Notes under the pieces: model-generated
The model's input: the letters and a program-made list of their open reading frames with translations, nothing else
What the model was told of the DNA's origin: nothing
The model's database searches: none
Translations under genes and position numbers: made by a program
Shown: positions 52,923 through 62,521 of the stretch, in pieces
Layout: every line of letters starts with the position of its first letter
How positions within the stretch are numbered: position 1 is the stretch's first letter
DNA from: Acidobacteriota bacterium
GTDB taxonomy: Bacteria > Acidobacteriota > Blastocatellia > Pyrinomonadales > Pyrinomonadaceae
Assembly: GCA_025463135.1 (NCBI GenBank)
Contig: JAOAPY010000005.1
Coordinates: forward strand, 1 to 64,000
Reading direction: 5' to 3'
DNA length: 64,000 nt

Positions 52923-54287
52923 ATGAAGACCGATAACAAGTTTTCCCGAAGAGAGTTTGTGCAACTGAGCGCGGCCTTTGCCATGCTGGCGGGCCTGGGC
53001 CAATTCAAATCGACGACCGCGGCGCCGGTGCAGGATTACAAGGCCCTGGTCTGTCTGTTCATGTTCGGCGGCAACGACGGGCATAACATGGTAGTGCCAT
53101 TGAACAATGCGCAATACGGCGCCTACCAGGCGGCGCGCGGCGGGTTGGCCCTGCCACAGAATCAACTGCTCGGCATTAATGATGCGGCGCAGGGACCGTT
53201 TGGATTGCACTATGCCATGCCTGAATTACAGGCCCTCTACAATCAGAATCGGCTGGCCATTCTCGCCAATGTGGGCATCCTGGTCCAACCGACAGTCTAT
53301 GCCAATCTGTCGAATCCCAACTTTGCCTTGCCGCTCAATCTGCGCTCGCATGCAGACCAGGTAGTCGAGATGCAAACCGGCTTTCCCAGTTCCGGCGGCA
53401 GCACTGGATGGGGCGGGCGCACGCTCGACCTTCTGCAGGCGAACAACGTGGGTACAAGCTTTCCGGTGTCGATCTCGATGAATAGTCCGGCGCTGTTTTG
53501 CGTAGGGTCAACCGTGCAGGGAACTGCACTGCAACCGGGAAACTATTTTGACCAGACGGCGATGAATCTTTACCCGGCTTCGGCAGGTCAGGCGCGCGCG
53601 AATGCCCAACAACAAATCATCTCCGCGGACAGCGGCAACTCGATCGTCAATGCGGCGAATGGCGCAATGACCAATGCCCTCGCGCTCAACCCGCTGCTCA
53701 AGAATGCGGCGAACGCCGTCAACTTTACCAAGCCGTTTCCGCAAACAGCCATCGGTACTCAATTGAAAGAAATTGCGCGCCTCATCAGTCTCAACTCGCA
53801 ATTGAGCGTGGGACGCCAGGTGTTCTTCTGCAGTCTCGGTGGCTTTGACACGCACGGGGGCCAGTCTTATCAGCAATGGGATTTGTTGCAGCAGGTGAGC
53901 AAAGCGCTCGATGCCTTCTATGCGGCGACGGTCCAGTTGCAGGTTGCCAATCAGGTGACGGCATTTACGCTTTCGGATTTTGGGCGGACCCTGCAGCCGA
54001 GCGGCACCGGTTCAGATCACGGCTGGGGCAGTCATCACCTGATTCTCGGCGGCGCGGTCAATGGCGGGCGACTCTTTGGCACCTATCCGTTGATGACCAA
54101 CTACGCGAACTTCAACGCGACGAACAGCGACTATGCCGACAATCGAGGTGTGATGCTGCCGAACACTTCGCTCTCGCAATACGGCGCGACGCTGGCGCGA
54201 TGGTTCGGTACGAATGACTCGGATCTCGACAGCCTGTTTCCCACCCTCCCAAATTTCGGCACGCGCGATCTGGGATTCCTGAGTTGA
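52923..54287 (+). CDS. Tat-exported DUF1501 protein
   Basis: A 454-residue protein with a twin-arginine signal SRREFVQLSAAFAMLAGLG (residues 8-26). The DUF1501 (sulfatase-like, alkaline-phosphatase superfamily) domain shows LVCLFMFGGNDGHNMVVPLN, the family's metal-site motif, GGFDTHGGQSYQQWDLL and TLSDFGRTLQPSGTGSDHGWGSHHLILGG. It is encoded with the upstream DUF1800 protein, as in many planctomycetes and acidobacteria. Substrate unknown; the conserved Asp/His motifs suggest a metal-dependent hydrolase, and export via Tat suggests a folded cofactor. Confidence 0.93.
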   Translation: MKTDNKFSRREFVQLSAAFAMLAGLGQFKSTTAAPVQDYKALVCLFMFGGNDGHNMVVPLNNAQYGAYQAARGGLALPQNQLLGINDAAQGPFGLHYAMPELQALYNQNRLAILANVGILVQPTVYANLSNPNFALPLNLRSHADQVVEMQTGFPSSGGSTGWGGRTLDLLQANNVGTSFPVSISMNSPALFCVGSTVQGTALQPGNYFDQTAMNLYPASAGQARANAQQQIISADSGNSIVNAANGAMTNALALNPLLKNAANAVNFTKPFPQTAIGTQLKEIARLISLNSQLSVGRQVFFCSLGGFDTHGGQSYQQWDLLQQVSKALDAFYAATVQLQVANQVTAFTLSDFGRTLQPSGTGSDHGWGSHHLILGGAVNGGRLFGTYPLMTNYANFNATNSDYADNRGVMLPNTSLSQYGATLARWFGTNDSDLDSLFPTLPNFGTRDLGFLS

Positions 54288-54312
54288 TGGTGTCAGTTGC
54301 GGAAGTCGCCAA

Positions 54313-54696
54313 CTAAACTGCCAGCGCGGAGTGTACGAGGCAGGGCGTCTCTTTTTCCAGGTACCTGACAAACCGGTTCTGTTCATCGACGAGGATTACC
54401 TTTGGGATGATTGGGCTCTCGCTCAACTCAAAGCCCATGATGATGATTTCCTCACCGGCCTTGATCAAATGTGCCGCCGCTCCGTTCATGCAGATGGTGC
54501 CCGAGCCGCGCTCGCCGAGGATTACATAGGTCTCTAATCTCGAGCCTGAATGGTTGCTGGTAATTAACACCCTTTCGCCTTCCATAAGCTCGGCGCGCTC
54601 CACCAGGTCTTCATCTATGGTGATGCTGCCAATGTACTGAAGATTCGCTTCAGTAACGGTAGCCTTGTGTATCTTTGATCTCAGGACCCATCTCAT
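54313..54696 (-). CDS. panD: Aspartate 1-decarboxylase
   Basis: Makes beta-alanine for pantothenate and coenzyme A. The 127-residue length (ATG at 54696, starting [18 protein letters not shown]) fits; a longer in-frame reading to 54798 lacks family support. The self-cleavage site Gly-Ser is in [10 protein letters not shown], generating the pyruvoyl cofactor, and the catalytic Tyr and the loop [13 protein letters not shown] and [12 protein letters not shown] are all present. No other pantothenate gene is adjacent; it converges with the DUF1501 gene. Confidence 0.95.
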   Translation of the reverse strand: MRWVLRSKIHKATVTEANLQYIGSITIDEDLVERAELMEGERVLITSNHSGSRLETYVILGERGSGTICMNGAAAHLIKAGEEIIIMGFELSESPIIPKVILVDEQNRFVRYLEKETPCLVHSALAV

Positions 54697-54852
54697 AGCT
54701 ACTGCCTCATGTTCGCGTGTTCGTAGGTTTATCCGCTTTTCAGCGAAGATGCTGCCGGTTTCGAGGGGGAGTCCCTCGACGTAATCAGCTCGCGCCATTA
54801 GCGTTATACTTCTATTCGGCTGAGATTCGTAGAAATCGGTGGGAATAAAGAC

Positions 54853-54933
54853 GGCAGAAGGCAGAAGGCAGAAGGCAGAAGGCAGAAGGCAGAAGGATTA
54901 TCTTCCATTTGGCATTTGTCAATTCTCATTGGG
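54853..54933. repeat. GGCAGAA 7-bp tandem array with 40-bp companion
   Basis: About six GGCAGAA units (54853-54896) are followed by ATCTTCCATTTGGCATTTGT and CAATTCTCAT. The companion is the reverse complement, with a few changes, of 59711-59746, which is also next to such arrays. Confidence 0.85.
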
Positions 54934-54969
54934 CCATCGGGATATGTCGCCCTTCAAAGGTCAAACTTT

Positions 54970-55050
54970 CTTTGCGCGCTTTGCGTCTTTGCGGGGAATT
55001 CTTTGTCGCCCTAAGTGATGCCCGCAAAGACGCAAAGCACGCAAAGGAAT
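54970..55050. repeat. TTTGCGTCTTTGCGGGG inverted repeat pair
   Basis: TTTGCGCGCTTTGCGTCTTT (from about 54971) and GCAAAGACGCAAAGCACGCA (from about 55023) face each other; same family as 17406 and 24023. A CTACACCC repeat follows at 55113-55130. No gene is seen in 54799-55134. Confidence 0.8.
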
Positions 55051-55134
55051 AGGAAGAAGGATGTTGGAGTTGTACGTCCCCTTCCAGTTGATCCACTTAC
55101 CCTACCGCGATTACTACACCCTACACCCTAAACA

Positions 55135-57327
55135 TCAGGCGGGAACATGAGCCTTATTTTCCCGGCCCCAGGCTCGATGCCGCGCGATTGCGTTGATGAA
55201 TTCCGTCGCAACCTTTTTGCCAGGCGGGTTGCGGCTGAGAATGATGCCCTCCTCAGCAATGACGTCAGCGCCGGCGTCACCCTTCAGGAACGCGGCACTG
55301 AGAAGATCAATACCCTCAGTCGTGGCCGCAATCGCTTTGCAGTGTTTGTAAGCTTCATTCAGGAAGTGAATAGCATCGGCCTCGTTACTGAGCGCGGTCA
55401 CACTTTGCTCTCCGCCCGGAACATACACGGCATCGAACAGCACCGACTTGCAGGTGAGCAGGCTAAAATCAATATCAACTTCGGTACCTTCACTGCCAGT
55501 CAAAGTCCCCAGACGCGGCGCTACGATCTTCACTACCGCGCCTTCCCTGGTCAGGGCATTCTTAAATACGGTTAAGGCAGCATTATCGAAGCCATCAGCA
55601 GCAAGCACCGCGATTTTTCTCGTCCTTATGGTGTCCTTGACGGTGTTGGCCATGCTTAGCGCCGCCGAAGTGCCAACCTCCTGCTTTGCTCGCTGCGGTT
55701 GAAACTTCTTTGGATCGCCATCCGCGGGGATACTTTGATTCAATGGCCCATTAATTTTCGTTGGGACCTGAAGCCCAAGGCCCGCCGCGACGCCGTTAGC
55801 GAGTGTCTTATCAACCTGCGCGAGCATAAACAGCATGCGTTCCCGGATCGCAATCGTTTCTACTTTCCCCAGTTCAAAGCGCAACGCGTTGATGATGTGC
55901 GTTTGCTCCGGCTCTGATTGACTGTTGAAGAAGAGCGTTGCCTGGCTGAAGTGATCAAAGAAACTCGGACTTCGCGCGCGCACTTTCCGCGCATCGATTT
56001 TTTCCGCATAGCTTACAAAGCCGCTCATATCTTTTCCCGCCTGGAAAGGACAACCGCCCCCGAGCGTGTTCGGTTCATAACTGACCCGGCCCTGGTTAAT
56101 CGTCTGCCGCATGTGCGCGTCGCGTTGATTGTTGTGGACCGGCGCCAGCGAACGGTTGATCGGAATCTCATGGAAGTTGGGACTGCCCAGCCGCGACAGT
56201 TGCGTGTCCGTGTATGAGAACAAGCGTCCCTGCAGCAGCGGGTCGTTGGTGAAATCGATGCCGGGGACAAGGTGACCGGGATGGAATGCGACCTGCTCCG
56301 TCTCCGCAAAGAAGTTGTCAACATTGCGGTCAAGAGTCAGTTTGCCGATGCGTTTGACCGGCACCAGTTCTTCGGGAATTAGCTTGGTCGGATCAAGCAG
56401 ATCAAAGTCAAATTTATGCTCATCTTTCTCTTCGACAATCTGAACGCCGAATTCCCATTCCGGAAATGCGCCGCTGTCGATTGCCTCGTACAGATCGCGC
56501 CGGTGAAAATCCGGATCGTTACCGGAAATCTTCAGCGCTTCGTCCCAGACCACTGAGTGAACACCAAGCAGAGGCTTCCAGTGAAACTTCACAAACCGCG
56601 ACTTACCCTGCTCGTTGACGAAGCGGAAGGTGTGAACGCCGAAGCCTTCCATCATGCGCAGGCTGCGTGGGATGGCGCGATCGGACATGGCCCACATGAT
56701 CATGTGCATCGATTCCGGCATCAGCGATATGAAGTCCCAAAACGTATCGTGGGCCGAGGCGGCCTGGGGAACTTCATTGTGCGGCTCGGGCTTTACGGCA
56801 TGGATCAGATCGGGAAACTTGATGGCATCCTGAATGAAAAACACCGGAATATTGTTGCCGACTAAATCATAGTTTCCTTCTTCGGTGTAAAACTTTACGG
56901 CGAAACCGCGGACATCTCGCGCCAGATCAGTTGAGCCGCGAAAACCCGCAACCGTCGAGAAGCGCACGAACACAGGTGTGCGGGCGGCGGGGTCCTGAAG
57001 GAACTTTGCTTTCGTGTACGGAGCCATCGATTCATAGACCTGGAAAAAACCGTGAGCACCGACACCGCGGGCATGCACAATGCGCTCGGGAATACGTTCA
57101 TGATCGAAGTGCGTGATCTTCTCACGGAGAATGAAGTCTTCAAGGAGGGTAGCACCGCGCTCGCCCGCTTTGAGTGAGTTCTGGTTGTCATTGATGCGCA
57201 ATCCCTGATTAGTGGTGAGGAATTGGTCCGCGCTGTTCTCGGTGTTGGCACTTAAGTCAGTTATCTTGGCTGCGGCTTTTTGAGTTTTTGCTTTTTGAGT
57301 TTTCTTCTGTTGAATATTTTTCGCCAT
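55135..57327 (-). CDS. katE: Large-subunit catalase (HPII/KatE type)
   Basis: A 730-residue clade II catalase that breaks down hydrogen peroxide. RBS GAGGAGATAGC precedes the ATG. A Lys/Gln-rich N-terminal extension (1-35) is followed by the haem domain: [20 protein letters not shown] with catalytic His, [21 protein letters not shown], and the haem-ligand Tyr in [14 protein letters not shown] (about 369). The C-terminal ~150 residues ([33 protein letters not shown]) are the flavodoxin/GATase1-like domain of large catalases. It is followed upstream by a thioredoxin-reductase-like gene in the same direction (about 100 bases), suggesting joint redox defence. Confidence 0.96.
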   Translation of the reverse strand: MAKNIQQKKTQKAKTQKAAAKITDLSANTENSADQFLTTNQGLRINDNQNSLKAGERGATLLEDFILREKITHFDHERIPERIVHARGVGAHGFFQVYESMAPYTKAKFLQDPAARTPVFVRFSTVAGFRGSTDLARDVRGFAVKFYTEEGNYDLVGNNIPVFFIQDAIKFPDLIHAVKPEPHNEVPQAASAHDTFWDFISLMPESMHMIMWAMSDRAIPRSLRMMEGFGVHTFRFVNEQGKSRFVKFHWKPLLGVHSVVWDEALKISGNDPDFHRRDLYEAIDSGAFPEWEFGVQIVEEKDEHKFDFDLLDPTKLIPEELVPVKRIGKLTLDRNVDNFFAETEQVAFHPGHLVPGIDFTNDPLLQGRLFSYTDTQLSRLGSPNFHEIPINRSLAPVHNNQRDAHMRQTINQGRVSYEPNTLGGGCPFQAGKDMSGFVSYAEKIDARKVRARSPSFFDHFSQATLFFNSQSEPEQTHIINALRFELGKVETIAIRERMLFMLAQVDKTLANGVAAGLGLQVPTKINGPLNQSIPADGDPKKFQPQRAKQEVGTSAALSMANTVKDTIRTRKIAVLAADGFDNAALTVFKNALTREGAVVKIVAPRLGTLTGSEGTEVDIDFSLLTCKSVLFDAVYVPGGEQSVTALSNEADAIHFLNEAYKHCKAIAATTEGIDLLSAAFLKGDAGADVIAEEGIILSRNPPGKKVATEFINAIARHRAWGRENKAHVPA

Positions 57328-57431
57328 TGCTATCTCCTCGTTTTTGAAATCGAATTCGAAAAATTTCCCCGCGTCTTGATCAAAGGTTCCTGAAGTTTGT
57401 CGGACCCGAACCCGCCGGCGCCGTTGCGTAC

Positions 57432-58367
57432 TTACAATTTCCGTTCAGCAGGGACCAGAGACTGATGCAGGTGAATGGCCGCCATCGCGCCTTCGGCGGC
57501 GGCGACAATTGCCAATTGAGAATTGGGTGTCACGTCACCCGCCGCGTAGACGCCCTCAACACTGGTCTGTTGGTTTTCATCTACCCAAACCAAACCGCGC
57601 TCTTCGTCCAACTTGCAGCCCAGCGCTTCATGGAGATTGCTGGAGAGTTCGGTGCCGAGGTTGAAGAAAAGGGCATCGCACTCGAGTATGCTTCCATCCG
57701 TGAACCGCACTCGCCGCAACTGCTTTGACTCCCCGTCACCTTCCAACGCCGCCACGTTTTGTTCTCGCAATTGAATATTGCAAGCTGCAAGCTGAGCGCG
57801 ATGTTCGGCAGTCATGTCGCCGGCGTCGCTTCCAGTGACCAGCGTAACTTTGTCCGTCCAGGTCAAAAGGCCCAGAGCAAACCCCACAGTCTTCTTGCCA
57901 TTTCCGAGTGCCACAACGCGCTTTCCGGTGACCTCATAACCGTCGCAGTCAGGACAGTGATGAACGCTTACTCCGTAGAACTCGCGGAAGCCGGGACAGT
58001 CCGGAGTTAGATCACGCAAACCGGTGGCGAGTATCAGCCGACGCGCTTCAAATGGTCTGGCGCCAACATCGCCGCCGGTCGTTGACACACGAAAAAGGTC
58101 ATTAGAAATTCGTTCGAGGCTGCTGACGCAGGCTTCAACGACCAAGCCACCATGCTGCGTGACTTCGTGGCGTCCGCGCGCCAGTAATTCAGCAGGCGAA
58201 ATTCCGTGATGTCCCAGAAAACCATGAACGCCGTGCGAGTATTCATTGCGTGGACTCTTCGTGTGAAAAACTATCGTCGAATGCCGGTAACGGGCCAGAA
58301 AAAGAGCAGCGGAAAGTCCCGCGGGTCCGGCGCCAATGACGATGCAATCGTACGGCTCTTTTTTCAT
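57432..58367 (-). CDS. Thioredoxin-reductase-like FAD-dependent oxidoreductase
   Basis: A 311-residue two-dinucleotide-domain flavoprotein. The FAD motif is CIVIGAGPAGLSAALFLARY (residues 9-28), the redox pair CPDC is in VHHCPDCDGYEV (about 138), the NAD(P) domain has VVALGNGKKTVGFALGLL, and the C-terminal FAD motif is GVYAAGDVTPNSQLAIVAAAEGAMAA. GNGKKT in place of GGGxxA suggests altered NADPH binding. Thioredoxin itself is not nearby. Position just upstream of the large catalase suggests oxidative-stress function. A degenerate CGACAAACT repeat (57389-57405) lies between the two genes. Confidence 0.9.
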   Translation of the reverse strand: MKKEPYDCIVIGAGPAGLSAALFLARYRHSTIVFHTKSPRNEYSHGVHGFLGHHGISPAELLARGRHEVTQHGGLVVEACVSSLERISNDLFRVSTTGGDVGARPFEARRLILATGLRDLTPDCPGFREFYGVSVHHCPDCDGYEVTGKRVVALGNGKKTVGFALGLLTWTDKVTLVTGSDAGDMTAEHRAQLAACNIQLREQNVAALEGDGESKQLRRVRFTDGSILECDALFFNLGTELSSNLHEALGCKLDEERGLVWVDENQQTSVEGVYAAGDVTPNSQLAIVAAAEGAMAAIHLHQSLVPAERKL

Positions 58368-58476
58368 TGATAGCTGGTCAGACTCAGGGCGGACCGTTCG
58401 CTACCGTTGAAAGACATCCCTGACTGTCTCAAAAGCAGGTCCTGTCCTAACATGATTGGAGGTCTCATTTAGATGA

Positions 58477-58502
58477 GGGCGAAAGGCTAATGCCTTTCGC
58501 CC
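58477..58502. terminator. Hairpin after the Asn-rich lipoprotein gene
   Basis: GGGCGAAAGGC and GCCTTTCGCCC pair perfectly around a 4-base loop, downstream of the minus-strand gene at 58552 and upstream of 57432-58367. It lacks a T tract on either strand, so the call as a terminator is weak. Confidence 0.45.
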
Positions 58503-58551
58503 CCATTCGTAGTTCCCAGCCGAACTCAGGCAACGCGGTCGTGGCTCTGCG

Positions 58552-58830
58552 TTATGGTTGGGTGTTCTTGTTCTTATTGGCATTGTGACTCTTCGCGTTA
58601 GCGTTCGCATTGATGCTTCGGACACCCGCAGTGTTCTTGTTTCCGTTGTCGTTGGTGACAACACCCACGTTTGAGGGTGCGCTATTCGCGTTCATGTTTT
58701 GATTGATATTCGCGTTCGTCTCAACCACACCATTTTTCGGCGCAGTGTTATCGTTAGCTGTCTTGTCGGCACATGCTGCCCCAAGGCTGACAAGGGCCGC
58801 CAGGCAGAGAAAAACCAAAGTTCGTTTCAT
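58552..58830 (-). CDS. Asparagine-rich small lipoprotein
   Basis: The ATG at 58830 has AAGGAAG before it. The 92-residue protein begins MKRTLVFLCLAALVSLGAAC, a signal with a cysteine at about residue 20 as a likely lipobox (imperfect). The rest is low-complexity, dominated by Asn, Ala, Lys and Gly (NINQNMNANSAPSN, INANANAKSHNANKN), with no fold evident. Such Asn-rich lipoproteins are common in Blastocatellia; role unknown. It lies 34 bases after the glycine-zipper gene. Confidence 0.7.
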   Translation of the reverse strand: MKRTLVFLCLAALVSLGAACADKTANDNTAPKNGVVETNANINQNMNANSAPSNVGVVTNDNGNKNTAGVRSINANANAKSHNANKNKNTQP

Positions 58831-58864
58831 TTTTCTTCCTTCTTCCCTCACGCAGTTGAGACGT

Positions 58865-59407
58865 CTAGCGGTAGACGTCTTCTCCGCGGTTCCTTTTCCA
58901 ATCTTCTTCAAAGTAGGTCGCGTCTTCAGGGTTGCGCGGTGTCACGCCCATCATGATGCCGCCGTTCCTGATCCCTTCCTCGTAACGCTTAACGCGCTCT
59001 TCAGGAATACCCGCGCCAACCAGAGCGCCAATTAGTCCGCCAGTAGCGCCTCCAGCTCCCGCGCCTGCCAAGGCCGCTGCGATAGGTCCGGCAACGAGTA
59101 GCCCGAGCCCGGGTAATGCCAGCGTGGTTCCGATAGCCGCCAGCGCGGCCAGCGTTGCGCCCACCGCACCACCAATGGCGGCGCCAGCGCCCGCACCCTC
59201 CAACGCCTTGTTGCCGAGTTCAGTTTCGCGGCCGTCAGTAGTGAAATGTTTCTTACGGGTCTCATCCGACATCAAAAGATTGACGTCCTTGTCACTGTAG
59301 CCCCTGTTGGTGAGCGAACTGTATGCGCGCTCAGCACTCTCTCTGTCTCGGAACAATCCAGTAACCATTCCTGATCGTGCTGTTCCGGATCCGATTGTTT
59401 CTCCCAT
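58865..59407 (-). CDS. General-stress-like protein with glycine-zipper region
   Basis: A 180-residue protein. The N-terminal ~55 residues (MVTGLFRDRESAERAYSSL, GYSDKDVNLLMSDETR) resemble the YflT/general-stress-protein-17M-type domain. The middle (about 65-130) is a long Gly/Ala-rich hydrophobic segment with repeated GxxxG spacing (GAGAGAAIGGAVGAT, GAGAGGATGGLIGALVGAG), probably two membrane helices. The C-terminus (RVKRYEEGIRNGG, PEDATYFEEDWKRN) is acidic. Function unknown, probably envelope stress. Read together with the lipoprotein at 58552. Confidence 0.78.
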   Translation of the reverse strand: MGETIGSGTARSGMVTGLFRDRESAERAYSSLTNRGYSDKDVNLLMSDETRKKHFTTDGRETELGNKALEGAGAGAAIGGAVGATLAALAAIGTTLALPGLGLLVAGPIAAALAGAGAGGATGGLIGALVGAGIPEERVKRYEEGIRNGGIMMGVTPRNPEDATYFEEDWKRNRGEDVYR

Positions 59408-59818
<411 letters not shown>

Positions 59819-60691
59819 CTACGTAACATACTCCCAATGCCACGGTTCGTAGCAGTAGGGCCGGAAGCCGAAGCGCTCGGCGTTGCGCACGAGCCACTGG
59901 TAAACGCGGGTCTCAACTTGCAGCGCCCGGTTTGCATCCCGAGTATCGACAGGTTCGCCGCCGACGTAAAGATCCAGCGCGCGGCCGGTGAAGTGCGGGC
60001 TGTTAACTGCCAGGCCGGCACTGCCTGAGGCGGGAGACTCGCTACGCAGCTTGTCCTGATACTCACGCGAGCGAAAGGCCGAGATTATTTTCAGATATTT
60101 CTCGCCCACTGCCAGTTCGCCGTGGCCCTTGCTCGCAAGGCCGAGCGACCGATCGGCAACTGCCGCCGCCACCATGCGCTTGTATGCGGCGTAGGTGCGA
60201 CGCTCGACTTGTCTTAGCTCTTCGGCGCGCGTGGGATCGTAAAAATCCGGGATGGGAGCGGTAAGCAGTTGGCCGGGCTGGGCCACCGTGCGATCTTTTA
60301 GTCGCTGGTCCTGCCACACCTTGATCATCGCGTAGAGTGTTTCTTCATCAAGCACGCCGCTGGGTTTCAGACCAGCACCCGCTTGCCAGCGCGATAGTGC
60401 CGACGCGAATTTTGGGCTGGCGTTGTCATACTTCGTGTTGATGAGCTGTTTGATGAGTGCCGTATAGATAGACCACCCGTGCTGCTCCTTGTTTCCGAAC
60501 GTCCACTTCAGGTCGTTGCGAAGCTGAGCATTGCGCGCCGCCGCGTCGTTCAAGCCGGAATGAGAAGAGGCCTTCTCCGGCCGCGTCTGAGAGCGCTCAA
60601 TCGTCGCGGCAAACGAGCCTGCGGCGAGTGAGGTGGCGAGCGCAACAACCAACACCGCAATGTGTTCTTTGAAATACTTCATACCTCGCAT
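59819..60691 (-). CDS. Exported M15-type D,D-carboxypeptidase/peptidase
   Basis: A 290-residue protein; GGAG lies 6 bases before the ATG at 60691. A signal peptide (about 4-30, [17 protein letters not shown]) precedes an N-terminal helical region and a C-terminal VanY-like peptidase domain with [31 protein letters not shown] (zinc His and Asp) and PWHWEYVT (zinc His). The family cleaves the D-Ala-D-Ala end of peptidoglycan. The gene begins 26 bases after the end of the gene at 60718, so both belong to one operon. Confidence 0.9.
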   Translation of the reverse strand: MRGMKYFKEHIAVLVVALATSLAAGSFAATIERSQTRPEKASSHSGLNDAAARNAQLRNDLKWTFGNKEQHGWSIYTALIKQLINTKYDNASPKFASALSRWQAGAGLKPSGVLDEETLYAMIKVWQDQRLKDRTVAQPGQLLTAPIPDFYDPTRAEELRQVERRTYAAYKRMVAAAVADRSLGLASKGHGELAVGEKYLKIISAFRSREYQDKLRSESPASGSAGLAVNSPHFTGRALDLYVGGEPVDTRDANRALQVETRVYQWLVRNAERFGFRPYCYEPWHWEYVT

Positions 60692-60717
60692 ACATGTCTC
60701 CAAACCCCCCACTATCT

Positions 60718-62046
60718 TTATTTCACCATCGTTGAGGAAACCGGATATGGATTTCCTTTTTTCGGGACCTTTCCGGCCATGGCTTTGCCTTCGGCGGAGG
60801 TCCACCGCTGTCCGTAGAAGAAACCTTCGGTGGCCGACACAGGAGCGAGTCGTTTATCCAATGGACTGCCGCCGGGGGGAATTTCCATATCAACGATGAA
60901 CGAATTGAAATACATATTGACGTTGCCCTTTTGTTCGGCATGGATGTCGGGCATGCCGTTACTGCCAACGCGCCAGCGCCAGGTACGCCAGACTTCGCCG
61001 TTGTTCATCAAACTGCATTCCCAGTTTCCGGGATAGTCTTCCAGCGCCAGGCGATTGGTGTCGCGCACGCGGCCCCAGGTCAGCGGCGCCTGTAAACGGA
61101 CCATGCGGAAACCGATCTCGTCCCGGTATTCTGTGCCGCGTTTGAATTGCGGCGCGTCCCGGTCAGTATGAATTACCTGAAAGCTTCTGGCGACATGACT
61201 AAGCGCCTGATCGGCATACGGCATCGGACCGGGCATTGAAAGCCGCTTGCCATCAACCGAGCAACGCATGTAGCCCTGCGGCAGGTCATAGCCGATGGTG
61301 CTGGGCGAGAGGCTGAAATAGAGTTCCACCAAATTCGCGCCTGACCGTTCAGGCCGGCTGCCGAATTCAAAGTAGGAGGTGTAACCGGTCGGTCGCAGGA
61401 AGAGAAAACTGACGGGCGCTTCGCCGTGACGTGGGATGAAGTACTGCGGGGGAGCTTCACCGGGTTGTTGGCCTGCCGGGACGCGGTGCACCGTGCGGAC
61501 TTCGATCTTGTAAGTGCGCACAAGTTTTTCTTCGTCGGTGTCGCCGTTCACAGTCAGGACGCGCACCTCAAAGTTACCGACCTCCTTCGTGGCCGTGTCT
61601 TTGCGCCAGCACTCATTGGTCCACATGTAGCTTTCATCAATGTCATTTGCTCCGCGGTGATAGATGTCGACTTCGCAGCGTGTCGTGGCGACTGCTCGTC
61701 CGGCTTTGGCCACCACCAGCTTGATCGCGCTGCGATTTGGATACTCGCCGAACACTCGCACATGACTCTTTAAGACCCAACCGGTGCTGTAGGGAATGTT
61801 GTTTTGACCAAGCGCTTCGGTGGAAACAGCTTCAAACCAAGTGAAGCCATCGTCAACACGATTGTCGCCGCTCGTCGCGGCCCCGCCGGCCGGTTGCGTT
61901 GCCACCGGGTCGGGTGCCGCGGTAGTCGCCGTCGGAGGTTGAGCCGGTTGATTCGGCCTTGGTCTGGGAAACCGCGATCTTGTTTGTCCGAAGCCGGCGA
62001 GATTTGCGGCCACAATGACGCAAACCAGGTAAATGACTTTCTTCAT
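60718..62046 (-). CDS. Secreted beta-rich protein of unknown family
   Basis: A 442-residue protein with a signal peptide (MKKVIYLVCVIVAANLAGFG, cleavage near 20) and a Pro/Thr/Ala-rich linker (25-60). The rest has regular alternating hydrophobic patterns, with Trp- and Tyr-rich motifs DESYMWTNECWRKD, SFLFLRPTGYTSYFEFGSRP and EVWRTWRWRVGSNGMPD. I cannot assign a family. It heads a two-gene operon with an M15 peptidase, which suggests a role in cell-wall handling or surface structure. No catalytic motif is visible. Confidence 0.8.
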   Translation of the reverse strand: MKKVIYLVCVIVAANLAGFGQTRSRFPRPRPNQPAQPPTATTAAPDPVATQPAGGAATSGDNRVDDGFTWFEAVSTEALGQNNIPYSTGWVLKSHVRVFGEYPNRSAIKLVVAKAGRAVATTRCEVDIYHRGANDIDESYMWTNECWRKDTATKEVGNFEVRVLTVNGDTDEEKLVRTYKIEVRTVHRVPAGQQPGEAPPQYFIPRHGEAPVSFLFLRPTGYTSYFEFGSRPERSGANLVELYFSLSPSTIGYDLPQGYMRCSVDGKRLSMPGPMPYADQALSHVARSFQVIHTDRDAPQFKRGTEYRDEIGFRMVRLQAPLTWGRVRDTNRLALEDYPGNWECSLMNNGEVWRTWRWRVGSNGMPDIHAEQKGNVNMYFNSFIVDMEIPPGGSPLDKRLAPVSATEGFFYGQRWTSAEGKAMAGKVPKKGNPYPVSSTMVK

Positions 62047-62521
62047 TTGTCAGCTCCCTCTGATTTGACGAGTATGATAAGCCCAGTGGATAAGCCTTCT
62101 AATTCTTCACGGTGTCCCGATAGGATAGCATCAGCAAACTTTGTTCGTCACCATCCAGTACAATGTCGGAGAGTTACGCAAGTTCACTATTGGCGTCATC
62201 AAGAGACCGCCTCCAAACTCGCCTTTACTCGGCAATGATCACTGGCTCAGCTGATAGGCCCGAAGGGCGGCAATCAATGGCCGCGTCCGTAAGGGCGTGG
62301 AATGGTGTTCCAAAAATTAGTGAGCGCCGTAGGTGCGAAATACGGAAGATGAATCAGGAAAAAGTGTCGGCCCTTGGGGACTCATAAGAACCCCATACTT
62401 TCTACTAACTGTCAGCGAGACTGACTTGATCAGAGCTTTTCTAGAGCCCAGTTTCTTTGAAGAATTCTACTGCTGAGAGTCATCGACAAACTAAAGTTCG
62501 TCGGACTGTGATCGTCAATGC
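62047..62521. other. Interval with one CGACAAACT repeat
   Basis: A copy of the CGACAAACT family with two changes lies at 62484-62506. The rest has short motifs such as GCCCGAAGGGCGG (62261-62273) and GCGCCGTAGGTGCGAAATAC. A frame of 74 codons (62163-62387) has no coding character. No gene is supported. Confidence 0.5.

Noticed and set aside
54853-54896. CRISPR-like array
   Set aside because: The unit is 7 bp with no spacers and no cas genes are present.
62163-62387. 74-codon plus-strand frame before the RND gene
   Set aside because: No ribosome-binding site, no recognisable domain and repeat-like motifs inside.
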